Of a DNA stretch of 64,000 bases, positions 33,555 to 44,695 are shown in pieces (the first letter of the stretch is position 1; each line of letters opens with the position of its first letter). The position numbers were made by a program, and so were the translations under genes. This DNA comes from Botrytis cinerea B05.10 (Eukaryota; Ascomycota; Leotiomycetes; Helotiales; Sclerotiniaceae). Location: contig NC_037323.1 of the NCBI RefSeq assembly GCF_000143535.2, positions 806,001 to 870,000 of the forward strand, read 5' to 3'. The notes under the pieces were generated by a model, which saw only the letters and a list, made by a program, of their open reading frames with translations, had not been told where the DNA came from and did no database searches.

Positions 33555-34386
33555 TTAATGAGCTACATCATCGGGGCCGGCTAGCTTGTTTCTTTCGCCA
33601 ACTGTGAGGCGTGTTAGTAAAGAGAAGAGAAGCACTGGATTCACACGAAGCCAAGCGAGAGGGTGAATGCATGAAACGCGTATGAGAAGACGTACCATCT
33701 AAAGCTACCAGAAATCTGCTAACACAATTGTATGCCGCGACCTATATTTCAAAATTAGCTTTCACTCAGCCTGAAGATGCATCTGATCTCCCTTGTCACC
33801 ACTTCACTCCTTTCCACGCTACTGCTAGCAAACATCTCCTCAAGATCCCCTATCATCTCCAAAAGAAGAGTCAACCTACCGTAGCCGTCAACTCCACAAT
33901 TTCTTTCTGATCAAACCACTTTTTCAACTCTTCAAAAACCTCATCCGGCACCCTGACATTCCTAGTCATCTCATCCGAATACCTAATCACAGCCCACTGT
34001 TTTCCGCTCAACCCCTCTGAATTCCCATTTGCATCAAAATTCGCCCCTCTCTCACACTTTTCCCTCTTAAGAGTCTCCATGCCCTCGTCACTAACTCCTC
34101 CTTGCTTCGCCAACGGCGCATGATGTCCCCACTCATACCAGGCCGTGTTACAGATAGCCACCCTACAAATCGCTATCTCCCTAATATCATCCGCCAACCC
34201 CGTTTTTGTCCTGACGGCTCCAAGAAATGAGTTCCAGCCATCGGCTACAGGGGGACTGTGCAGTAACGTCAAATCTAGAGGCTGAAGAGGCCGTGGTGCG
34301 CGACGCGCTTCAACACGTTCGATGATTGCGCGGTCAGAGGGAGAGGAGAAAGTGGGGGAAGAAGGGTCAGCGTATGGAAGACGCAT
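33555..34386 (-). CDS. Carboxymuconolactone decarboxylase / AhpD-like protein
   Basis: Three exons (33880-34386, 33696-33741, 33555-33601) give 199 residues. The last joins read ELTATVAAYNCVSRFLVALD then VGERNKLAGPDD, a typical CMD-family ending. Members of this all-helical family act as decarboxylases, small peroxidases or unknown oxidoreductases. The core shows the helix DIREIAICRVAICNTAWYEW and the family's charged pair Glu85 and His88/His89 in YEWGHHAPLAKQGG. A Cys-x-x-Cys redox pair is not present, since the two Cys in this helix are spaced CRVAIC, so AhpD-type peroxidase activity is doubtful. The frame is open upstream to 34518, but MRLPYADPS was chosen because it resembles the common start of fungal members. 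The exact reaction is unknown. Confidence 0.85.
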
Positions 34387-35436
34387 CTTGGTGTGTGTGG
34401 TTTGGTGAATGAAGTGGAGTTGTGTTTGTGTGGGGAGTCGATGGTATCGAAAAGCTGTTTGCTTGATAGTTTGAGAGGGAGAGACTAGAGAAATGGGATA
34501 TTTGGCATAAAACTTCATACCAATGGACCAAAACTTGAAGAGATTTCAATATAACTACTTGTGGCTACAAAGATGCCTATATATACAAGTTGCACCTACA
34601 TCACGCTACCTAACTACCCCATAGATGTGGGGTTGAGCCGGCCGACATGGGAGAATACTTTCCCGGCAGTTGGAAGGGGCAAATGTCAACGGTACCTCCA
34701 CCAGCTCCAAATATGAAAATGGTACATGCTCACGTCAAGAAAGTTGCCATGGACAATTTCATTTGGGTGGGGTGAGTGTACCAATTCCATATCATTGGTA
34801 GGTGACTTATAATTTCGTAGGTCCGCCACAGCATGAATGATACCGAGAATTCGGGAGGGGACCTGTACACTCTTGTACACTTCATTTTCCTTTACCTCGA
34901 CCAAAAATAACTCACACCCTTGATATCTAAGTGATGTATTCTCAAAGGATCTCATATTTGTGACACATGGGTCAAGTTTATAGTGATTACAATCTATAGA
35001 CTAGGTTCCCTTTTCGTAGCGCTTAGATTGTTGGAACTCGCCCCCAAAATTCGGGTGTTGCATGTTACATCAAAATACAGAATCTTTATTGTCCCAACTT
35101 TCAAAAACTCAACAGATTGCATGCGTGAGATCTTCTGTGTTGAAATGAAAACCCAATACCATATGATTGCTACCAACAATAAAAACTACTAGCATACACG
35201 GTCAATTTGACCCTCCTCCACCTCCATCTCTACTTCTAATGCACGTCGGAAACGCCGAAATTTGCAGAATAACAACAATACATAAATTTAACCATGAATT
35301 GTTCTGTTCATAGCTTCCATCCCGAATCCATCCCCGAAGGCCATCATTATAACCCATTCATATATTCACAGTTTGTTGCAGAAGAGAGGTGTGCGTTCAG
35401 ATTGTCTCGAGGCTCTCTCTGTATGAAGTGATCCCT
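34387..35436. other. Intergenic region between CMD-like gene and V-ATPase subunit c
   Basis: This 1,050-base stretch holds the promoter of the CMD-like gene (right of 34386) and the 3' flank of the V-ATPase gene. Frames at 34686-34955 and 34983-35192 show no family resemblance. Nothing else was seen. Confidence 0.45.
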
Positions 35437-36287
35437 TTAGCAAGAAACATCCAGAGATGCCTTTGAGTTCATGAGAAGAGCAACAATCAATCCGTAAAGA
35501 CCTGTGATTCATATAAGTCATTGTTCAAATCATGGAAACCCCTGGAATCTTACCCAAAACTTCGGCGAAAATCAAAATAAGAATCATTCCGACGAAAAGA
35601 CGAGGTTGTTGTGCTGTTCCTCTTACACCTGCATCACCGACAATACCGATAGCGAAACCAGCAGCCAAACCAGCGAGACCGACACTGAGACCAGCACCAA
35701 GTTGAATGAAACCAGTATATAATGCGAGGTGCTGTTTAAGTCCGTCGGAAATCAGGACTGAAACAACGAGACCATAAATACCGATAATACCAGCCATAAT
35801 AACGGGAACAATGTCTGTGTAACACATTAGTAGAATTCTCAAAGATCCGATGATGAACACGGCTCACTCTTGACGATCAAATCAGGTCGGAGAACACCCA
35901 TTGCGCAAATACCAACACCAGACTTAGCAGTTCCGTAAGCGGCACCGAAACAGGTGAAGACGATAGCGGATGTGCAGCCCATGGCGCCGAAGAATGGCTA
36001 TACATTGATTAGCATGATGCGTTGACACGGATAAAGATTTGAAGTTGTTGGATGTCGAATCATCGGTTGGTTGGAAAGCACATCGGAGGTGGCATTCGAG
36101 GGAAACTAACCGCGTAAACGGGACTATCATTATTGCTGTCAGTACTTGAATCGAGGCATGAAAGTAATCGCGATCATATATAGCAGTGCCAACTTTTCGA
36201 GATTCTTATCTCGAAAGCAAGGCAGGCAGGTAGTAGGAGCGGGAGGCGTCAAGGAGATAGTTTGTTGACATACCAAAGATCACCCAT
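35437..36287 (-). CDS. VMA3: V-ATPase membrane sector proteolipid, subunit c
   Basis: Five exons (36274-36287, 36111-36123, 35868-35997, 35554-35814, 35437-35501) give 160 residues, the expected size. Subunit c forms the rotor ring of the Vo sector and carries protons into vacuoles and other acidic compartments. The first exon has 14 bases and the second 13; together they encode MGDLCPVYA, which is strongly conserved and joins to [20 protein letters not shown]. Four membrane helices follow, including the [20 protein letters not shown] helix and the last one, [20 protein letters not shown], where the proton-carrying Glu sits in FAEVLG. The C-terminus is KASLDVSC. Introns are 150, 113, 53 and 52 bases. 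The N-terminus and the Glu position match subunit c rather than c' or c''. Confidence 0.95.
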
Positions 36288-36800
36288 TTTGAAGGTATTG
36301 GAGAGGGTATTTCTTGAATTTGAAAAGGTTTGTGAAGCTCGAAGAAGCTTTTGAGGAATTGATTGAAGATTTGAGTTGATGGAAAGTTGAGCTTGGAGAG
36401 TTGATGGATAGATGATGATCTGTGATTCAAGGTGGTTTGTACGAGTTGTTTGATGAGGCTTCTCTGGCAAGCTTAGCTTTTCGACCAATCAAGTTATGGA
36501 TTAGCGCGTAACGTAAGCGAAGCCTTTTCGAGGCACCCGATAAAGATTAATCTTCAGAAAAAAAATGCCAGAAGATTTTCAACTTCATCACTACTATTTT
36601 TGCAAGTCAACCCACAGGGCGAGCCAACGCAAGGAACCCTGAAAGAGTATTTCTAAAGAAATCCTTATCATCTCAGTACCCCTCCAACGAATTGTACGTA
36701 TCCTCTCCCGTCCAATTGAGTCGGCCACAAGTTTCGATTCGATGAGGTCAATTTCTAACATTTTCTCTCGCAGTAAACTCAATTCCAACCCAAAATCACA
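36288..36800. promoter_or_regulatory. Divergent promoter, VMA3 / SNU13
   Basis: The 513 bases between the two start codons serve both genes. The DNA next to the VMA3 start is purine-rich on the + strand, and there is an A-run at about 36558-36565. Specific factor sites were not identified. Confidence 0.5.
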
Positions 36801-37243
36801 ATGGCTGAAGAACAAAACGAATCTGCTGCTTGGCCCGTCGGTAAGAATTGTGCAGATATCCTACGACCTGCAGTTCACTAACATGTTACTTTTCAGCCGA
36901 CAGCACTCTCTCCCAAGAGATCCTCGATCTCGTTCAACAAGCTCAACATTACCGTCAATTGAAGAAGGGAGCCAACGAGACCACCAAGACCCTCAACCGT
37001 GGTATCAGTGAAATTGTTATCCTCGCCGCCGATACTGCCCCATTGGCTATTCTTCTCCACCTTCCCCTTCTCTGCGAAGACAAGAACACCCCTTACGTTT
37101 ACGTACCATCCAAGACTGCTTTGGGACGTGCATGTGGTGTCAGCAGAGCTGTCATCGCAGCAAGCATCACCACCAACGAGGCATCCGACTTGATGGGCCA
37201 AATCAGAAGCTTGAAGGACAAGGTCGAGAGACTCCAAATCTAA
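36801..37243 (+). CDS. SNU13: Snu13, L7Ae-family snRNP/snoRNP protein (15.5K)
   Basis: Two exons, 36801-36840 and 36897-37243, give 128 residues. The 56-base intron has a classic ttcactaac branch site and a tttcag acceptor. Snu13 binds kink-turns in U4 snRNA and box C/D snoRNAs, so it takes part in both splicing and rRNA 2'-O-methylation. The L7Ae core is complete: [59 protein letters not shown] and [20 protein letters not shown]. The RACGVSR segment with ASIT distinguishes Snu13 from Nhp2. The short N-terminal tail ([17 protein letters not shown]) is variable in the family. It is divergent from VMA3. Confidence 0.96.
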
Positions 37244-38463
37244 GCCCTGAATTAGATGGTACATTGACTGGCGCTACACCTTAACTGCGTGATGGCGGCA
37301 GACATTGGTTTAGGAAGAAAAGAATCTATGAGTTGAGGATAAATAAGAAATTAAGCTTGTATACATAATTACAGGTTACAAATACAAATCTATCACTGGG
37401 AATTAGACTCGAAAATGCGATAACTTTGACATACTCGGTTCACTTCCTTTCCTATCATTGAGAATTGGGCTATAGGGATTCATCGATGCCTCATTTGACA
37501 TTTGTTCTGGCATATATCATACGAGCATTGAATATTCTTGAGACTTATTCCGTGTGGATGATAAACCCGAAAGATTTGCTCCGCTACAAATGAACAGGAA
37601 AACAGCTCGGAGTGCCACAACCAAAACCGAAGACATCACGCGTGAAGAAGCCCATGCCAAATCAATTTCTATCCATGAATGCCTGATATTTTTCTTTTTA
37701 CTTCGATGCAGTATCTCATGCAAATGTAACTCCAAGATTTCTATTTGAAATAGTGACGACCGTTCTCTGAGAACTTTCAGACAGACACCTTAAAATCTAT
37801 ATTTGAGTTGGACGGGTAGCCAGGCTGGGAATGACATCTCCTTGTACGAGGAAATACCATGGCACCTAGATTCTCTGGTAAAAGTTAAAAGGTTGTCATT
37901 GCGGTACTATATATGGATATCTTGATATCTGGAAGCCGTCACCAATCATCACGAGCATTTGTTTGTGGATTTGGAAGTTTGGTTAGGTATTTACCGTCCA
38001 GATTAATTTTGAATCTTCCGAACGTCTAATCATTGGATTGAGATTTGTGCTTTGAGAAGGCAGGGAGAGCTTCATTTTTGATAGGAGCTTGTTGGTGATT
38101 TTACATTGACTGTCTCGTGGTTGTGGCCGCTTCTTCGTCGGGTCAAGACTTGATTAACCTTTAGGTTAATGGCACCTCGTCTAGCTATACGAACTGGGAG
38201 TAATATTGCAGTTATGGTTATGGGTTCCAGGTGCATTTGGTAGAACCTACATTTTTACAGGAAATCGATTTATCATATTCGCATCAATTATAGTGAGGAT
38301 ACAACTGAAGACGGTTGAAAAATTGGTGAATATTTTGTGATCATGTCTCTAAATCTTCTATTGTGTATAACCTCTACCTATGTCATGTAAAAATGCTTGA
38401 CGCTCCTCCTCTAACCAAACCCGAATGTTACACTATGATATAATACAGATACTTAACCCTCCC
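37244..38463. other. Intergenic region between SNU13 and acyl-CoA oxidase (convergent)
   Basis: These 1,220 bases contain two 3' flanks. Frames at 37517-37735 (-) and 37554-37748 (+) are mirror images of the same DNA and show no domain. Nothing else was seen. Confidence 0.45.
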
Positions 38464-40618
38464 TCACAACTTACTCCTGAACCTCTCAGTCTCATCACTC
38501 TTGACAATATTATCATTATCCGCATACGGATCAACTGTCAGTCCGTTCAGCGGATTTAACTGACTAGCTCTATAGAACATATCCTCGTAAACCTTTCCAT
38601 CCTTCCTACCCAGCGAAGAGTCAAGTTGCCAATCGGGGAATGCCCATGCATCAACAAGACGTAATGCATGTGGTCTAATCTCCCCCAGTAACTTCATTAC
38701 ACTCTTGGTTCTCGCCAATTGAATTTGACGCACAGTAACAGCAGCCGAGGAATAAAATTCTGATGCCTCTTTCTCAAGAGTATTCAGAGCATAGAGACGG
38801 TAGAGTTTGTGGAGGACATCAATAGTCTCAGCGTCAAGCTCGTGTTGAAGAGACTCGCTTTGAAGAGCGTCGTAGAAGTTTTTGACGACGAGGTATTGAG
38901 AGTGCGCAGTACTCAAGCGCCAGAAATCGACAAGGAGAGAGTTCCAAGATCCCTTTTCCGCGTCACGATGTTTCAGGGCTTCAAAAGTCAAGAAGGATGT
39001 TCTCCATGCAAAAGCAGCAACGATATCACTGTCTGAGCCGAGAACATCGTGAGCGGCACCCATATCTTGCTTTTGAAGGAAAGTTGTGAATATTTTAGTT
39101 GTGTCGTTGTTGGGGGCATTTCCCTTCAACACGGCGCGAGCGGATTTAAGAAGGTATCGAGCCACTTGCTGCGTAAGCATGTAGTTATCTCCTTCCCAAG
39201 TGGTAGTTGGAAGGTAATCAGCGTACCAACTACCGATACCACTGAAGCTTGAGTATCCATGACCACCGCAGGCTCTACGGCAGACCTCGAGACCTTCTGC
39301 AGCCGTGGTACTTCCAAGAGCTTTGAGACCACATGACGTAGCATGTAGATCTGCCAACAAATCGCTTCCCGAGTTGAGTTCCTCTGGACCGGCACCCCTG
39401 CTGCTATCAGAAGTATTTGTAGCACTTTGTTGCATACGTTTCTGATTATCTTGGTACAACCCCATCATGGCCTTTCCTGTAAAGTGCAGAGCGAATGTGG
39501 CTGCAAGCAATGGCAATAATCGATATTGGACCATTGTGTAGTTGAGAACTTGGTTCTCTCCAGATGCATCAGCTCCAGCATCCCGGTCTTGAAATTGACG
39601 TCTGACAGAAGCATATCTTGTTGCGATGGTCACACCCCGAGCTAAAACACCACCAGATTGTAGGACGATGGTTGATCGGACCCAAGTCAAAGTACCGTAA
39701 ATCAAAGATGGCGACGATGGCTTGACGTATTTGTTTGTTTCGGGGTCGACGCTAGAGAATTTGGCCAACATATTAATATGTGGAATCTTAACTTGGTTCA
39801 ACAACAGGAACCCATTGTCCATTGTGTTGTAGCCAAATTTTGGCCCAATATCTCCCACGTAAACACCATCTAGTGGCTCATGGGTTTTCATGTCTCTGAT
39901 CTGGCATACGAAAGGATGTGGGCCGTATGGCTTTCCAGCAATAATGAGTTGTGCCATAACCACAGCATGATTTGCGGTCCTTCCCAAAGACCCGATCCAC
40001 CATTTTGACGCAGTGAGATGTGGCGAGTGAAGAATAAATGTCTTGTCTTCGGGATTCCACGTAGCAGTTGTCTCTAAGCCTCGCACATTCGATCCATGTC
40101 CCAATTCGGTTTGTGCATAACATCCAATTGCCTTGTAATTCTCGGCTGGTTCGAGGAATAATTTATGTTGTTCGGGTGTGCCTTGGCCACGCAGGGTGGT
40201 GAGGTACATCGAAGCATGAAGCCCGTCTAAGCTTGATGTTAGTATTCTTTTTGGAGGGTATTGAAGGATTTAGGAGTTCCATACAAGGAGTCGGCTCGCT
40301 AATGAGCTCATTTGCCACCTGATACTCCTCTTGATTCCAGTTGTGCTTGACTTGCAGTTGTCGAAGTCTCTTCGCCCTTGCGAGAGAGGTCTTGAATCTA
40401 TCTACTCGGCCATCGAAATAGTTATTTGATTTGTCGAATATCTTGTCGGCTTGTAAGATCTTCAAGATACGTTCTTGACGCTCAAGTACCTCTTTGGTGA
40501 ATAGGAAGTTCGAGAGCTTTTCGACATGTATATTAGACTTCTCCCTTTCCACCTTGATAAGCTCAGTGCCTTGCGGACCGGATGGCTTCAAATCTTTGAC
40601 CCATTGTGGAGGTGTCAT
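38464..40618 (-). CDS. Peroxisomal acyl-CoA oxidase
   Basis: Two exons, 40285-40618 and 38464-40226, give 698 residues. The 58-base intron (gtatgg..gcttag) joins SEPTP to YGLHASMYLTTLRGQG. The flavoenzyme catalyses the first, H2O2-producing step of peroxisomal fatty-acid beta-oxidation. Family marks are CYAQTELGHGSNVRGLETTA in the FAD/substrate domain, TASKWWIGSLGRTANHAVVM, and the C-terminal ACGGHGYSSFSGIGSWYADY with TTTWEGDNYMLTQQVARYLL, in which Glu456 corresponds to the catalytic base. The protein ends in Ser-Lys-Leu, a canonical type-1 peroxisomal targeting signal. The N-terminal region (KDLKPSGPQGTEL) is typical for fungal enzymes. Chain-length preference cannot be deduced. Confidence 0.96.
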
Positions 40619-41861
40619 TTTGAATGATTGATATAGAGAAAGATGATTATGATGGGGGGAATCAAAAGTTATAAGAGATCCTTTTGTTCAATGATATCGG
40701 CCCTCGGTCAACAATAATTTCGAGGGCGTTTGGCACATGCGCCGGTATTGATGAGTAGAGTTTGGAGCGTCTCGACAATGGGACCCGGATGCCGAGGTAC
40801 AAATACAGGCTTTTGATTGGTAAGAGTCTGTGGAGCAAATAGGGGTAAGATGGGGTTCTCCATTTTGATCTCCATACTTTGAAAGACCAGAATATGTCAA
40901 AATTAGATTAGTTGGAAGGAAAACGATTCATTATATCTTCATCCATATGTAGCTCCGTCTTTTGGCAGGTACTTGAGACAGAGACGGCTAAAATATACCG
41001 TTACACTCGAACAGGGCTGTTGTTGGAAATACTATTATCCTATTCGTTCCAATTTTCATCCTTGTCTGTTTGTACATCTTAAAATCAACTACACCAGGAA
41101 ATTCCCCCCAGACAGGATTGGAAAGATCATCAGAATCGATCAAGAGTTTTGTTAATCTATACGGCAAGCCGCTTGACGTTGTTGTTGACGTTGAAGTCGC
41201 AATCTCTGAATACGTTGACACACAATGGACGACATAAGTTGCACACAGAGCTGCAAAAGCATCTAATATATAAGCCTCCAAGCCATTTTCAGTATTTCAG
41301 TCCAGATTTGGCAATCAGTTAGCGGAGCAGGTATACATGCAGAATATACCTATCACTAGATGCTTAATGTTCCGTTTTGGGGTGTATTTTTTTTCGTCGG
41401 CGTGGAGATTGATACCGAGAGACTTCTTAAGACTAGGTCAATCATGAACAACTAAAGAGAAATAGCTGCAATCTTCTACCTGCTGCCTCAAAGCCGGCAA
41501 TACAACAACCTTGAGATTCATAATTAGTTGTGACAGAGTTGCCGGTGAGTGGGTGAGTTGGTGAGTTCGCGAACTAGTCTCAGAAGCCGTCAACAGGTTG
41601 GAAAGGAATGCAATCGTTCCTTCTGTCTCAAGGCTGTACCTTCCGTTTCTTATTGCTTGTGTAGGCAGCTTTAGATATTTCATTATATCAATTCCGAGAT
41701 GCACATACAGCATGTTCATCATTTCACCCTAAATCATATCTCCGTCTATTCTTCTATCCAAATGTCACCTCAAATTCTATTACACCGCTGGATTCAACCT
41801 ACATTCATTTTAATGCTCCTATTGCAAGCTATTCGTATATATTTAACTTACCATCATCTCG
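40619..41861. other. Intergenic region upstream of acyl-CoA oxidase
   Basis: These 1,243 bases lie between the divergent starts of acyl-CoA oxidase and the Cys-rich membrane protein. Short frames (40688-40900, 40988-41281, 41438-41722) lack family marks. An upstream frame at 41699-41956 overlaps the next gene in another phase and was rejected. Confidence 0.45.
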
Positions 41862-42788
41862 ATGCCAATACTTCCGCAGGAACCGCAACAGGTGCATCTG
41901 AATCTCAACCAGGATCCATCGTCATTGGAGCCGGTAGAATCTCAGTTGACGTCTGATCCAAACGAATCCAGGCCCTGCGCACGAAAGCTCGCCTCAAGGT
42001 ATTGCATAGAGGCATGCGTAGAATCTTTAAGCTGGCGTGGATGGCTATGTTATCTTGCTTGTCTGCTGGTTATAATTATGATAATTGGAATTGTTTGCAG
42101 CGCCCATGTATACTATCATGATATGGGAGGGCAAGGTTGGCTCAAAAAGCGAAGAAGTCAGGAACGATTTGATCAAGTCCAGCGCTTCTCGGAAGTCTGT
42201 CTGCCATCAAGACCGTTGGAACCCTACAATTCGATGTTAGCTTTGAGTCCAAGAATGCCAGCCGCTGTACCTTGGTACACCTGTGGGGATCAGCAAAACA
42301 GTTGTGAAGCATACGCCCATCCAGTGAGTTTTTGTTCGGAATATAATTTCATTTCTTGGCTGATAATGTCTCCTTTGCTGCAGGAGATTTGCTGCCCTCA
42401 AGGCATGATCTGTCGCCCTACAACTCATACGATTTCAGGCATATACTGTTGCAATGGAACGTTATCACATTCCAATTGTCGTCTCCTGAGAGCGCATGCA
42501 AGATGTAGGCCCAATTACTTTGAATGCCCAGGGGACATGGGAGGAGGTTGTTGCCCTAATTCGACAGCTTGTTACAAGAATCAATGTATTCCAGTGTACA
42601 AACAACCATCCTCCGTTCGGCCGTCAAATGGACCAACAGTGACACCCTGGCCCGCTGCTCCAGTACCAAGAGAGGGCGAAATAGCGCAAGGGTCACGACT
42701 TATCATATCAACGTTTTGGCGTGCTGGTTATCCTTTTTCGGCATTGGGTTTCTTGATCCTGATTGGTGTCGTGATGGGGATGCTCTAA
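41862..42788 (+). CDS. Cys-rich membrane protein with a masked in-frame intron, unassigned
   Basis: The frame is open without interruption from 41862 to 42788, but a 60-base segment at 42324-42383 has a gtgagt donor, a ctgataat branch site and a ctgcag acceptor. Removing it leaves exons 41862-42323 and 42384-42788 and 288 residues. A membrane helix (WLCYLACLLVIIMIIGIVC) near residue 65 follows a polar N-terminus, suggesting a type II or signal-anchor protein. The outer part has paired-Cys motifs (EICCPQGMIC; IYCCNGT; ECPGDMGGGCCPNSTACY) like those in fungal surface proteins of unknown function, and two N-glycosylation sites (NGT, NST). A second hydrophobic stretch (GYPFSALGFLILIGVVMGML) ends the protein and could be a second helix or a GPI signal. 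The function is unknown. Confidence 0.68.
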   Translation: MPILPQEPQQVHLNLNQDPSSLEPVESQLTSDPNESRPCARKLASRYCIEACVESLSWRGWLCYLACLLVIIMIIGIVCSAHVYYHDMGGQGWLKKRRSQERFDQVQRFSEVCLPSRPLEPYNSMLALSPRMPAAVPWYTCGDQQNSCEAYAHPVSFCSEYNFISWLIMSPLLQEICCPQGMICRPTTHTISGIYCCNGTLSHSNCRLLRAHARCRPNYFECPGDMGGGCCPNSTACYKNQCIPVYKQPSSVRPSNGPTVTPWPAAPVPREGEIAQGSRLIISTFWRAGYPFSALGFLILIGVVMGML

Positions 42789-44695
42789 TAGTAGTTTGGA
42801 TACACTGTCACGCATGGGGCTATTGACTATTGATGGTGCCAGCGGAATGGTATTTCTTAACAACCCGTAGTTGGCGAATCAAAGTGAGAAGATGTTACTG
42901 TTCCGCGAAAGCAATGAACGGCAGTTGATGTGTGGCATGACTGGCTGACATAGGAGCTAAAAATGTGAGACACTGATTAATCATCTTTTGTAATTAATTA
43001 ACCGACACTTGCCTTTTCTCAAAACTCGAGCGCCTGTTTTTGAGCCGTTCGAAAAGGAGAAACCACAATTATCTGTCTTTGAATTTCAATTAATCGGAGA
43101 TTTCCTTGATACACCATCCACATAGCCACGTCCGGACCACTCAAAGCCGATGAATCGATCCTAATCTGCATGGTTCGAGGTTCCGTGGGGCTTTTGCGTG
43201 TGCATTGACGCAACGATATTCCCTCATGTGTTTTCCCACTTGACCACAAAAAATATGTTAGACGAAGCACAAAAAGCCTCAATCTATCTATCAATCGAGA
43301 AAGTTATACGTTGCCAAGGAAGGCGTTCTGATATGTAGAAGCAACCGTCAACTATCGGGCTGAAATGCTGGATAGCACGTCTCTCTGATGGCAACAAGAG
43401 TCTCAACTTCATCATCACATCTCTTTCTGCTGTCCAAACATTCGGATCACCGTCACATTGACACGCTCTATTGACTTTAGACGGGATGTGTCATGATCAT
43501 CGTCGGGTCAAAATGAGGGTTTTGCGATATTAAGTTATGGCGATCACTTCGATTTCGATATTGTGTTCGTTTATCTCAACTTCTCAAGGTTGAACCCGAT
43601 CTAGGTGGATATTCAGTGGCACAATTGTTCAATTTGATACACTTTTGGCTTTCTCCTTTTTCATTGACGTGATCTTTTCGCCAATCACTGTTCAAAGGCT
43701 TTTCAATTTGTGGCAACCCCCCACAATACTGATAGCCGATGGCCTGCAGAGTTGAATGGATGAGTGGAAGAGCTAGAACTTCTCCACGGGAATCTAGAAG
43801 TATTATGAGCTGTTTTCTGGACACCATCATGATCGTGGCTGTAAGGCGTTTTCTGACTATATGGATTGGAAAACTGCAACGAGGCCAGGGACAAAAAATG
43901 ATTCCTCGTTTGATTTTTGACTTTTCGGATTTACACATTTCTGAGACTAACAATTCATAGATCAAATTCCACGAGTCAACCGGGATATGCTACCAGTATG
44001 CACGGCTTTCACCCCATATGCTGTGCGACTCGGCCGTGGGGCTTGTCGGGCTCGGACGTCATATGAATGGCAAAAAAGAGCCATAGATCTTCTTCGTTTG
44101 CTGTCTGTCGAGCCCTAGGATCTACTAAGTACTGTTCATCAAGAAGATCATCTAGATTCAGTTGAGCCAGGAGCCCTTGTTAAGATTACCATGTCGCTCA
44201 TTTTATACTCTTCTCGCTTCATCCCGCGAAAAAGATTTTGTAAGGGTCGTACTAAGATGTATCCACCATAAAACTGGTATCGGTAACCTTTAGCAGCTTT
44301 AGCGGTACGCTTTGTTGAACCAAGAAGCTACACTATGGGAAACTAATCAAGCCTGGCATTTACTACTCGCCCCCCCATAGGGCAGTAAGCTTCGAAAGAA
44401 AACCCAGGTACCGTTGAACTAGAGCAATTACCTTGGCTATCTGAGAAGCACTCGGACATTGTGACAGGCTTCTTCTGCACTGAAGCTGGGGGCAGTAGTC
44501 TTCGGTATGCATATAACAGCACCTCCACATCCGCATGGCAATATGCATTGTCTGACGTGGGTGTCATCTTTACTTCCTTTTACATTCACTTGGTCCGTCC
44601 CCTCATACACATCTCAAATCAAGAGAATAAGTCATCATTATATCTCATCTCCTGAAACGCGAGCTATCTTAGCAAAAGGGTAGACGATTCTAGCC
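42789..44695. other. Intergenic region before the Rax1-like gene
   Basis: These 1,907 bases contain no convincing gene. The longest frame (43576-43965, -) has 129 residues with no domain pattern and overlaps a + frame. Nothing recognisable was seen. Confidence 0.4.

Noticed and set aside
34387..34518. N-terminal extension of the CMD-like protein to the Met at 34518
   Set aside because: The extension is polar and unlike family members, while MRLPYADPS matches the usual start; the upstream part is more likely leader.
41699..41956. 85-residue + frame with a hydrophobic start
   Set aside because: It overlaps the better Cys-rich gene in another phase and stops early without a splice join.
43576..43965. 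129-residue minus frame
   Set aside because: It has no domain or membrane pattern, and a + frame overlaps it; it is likely chance.
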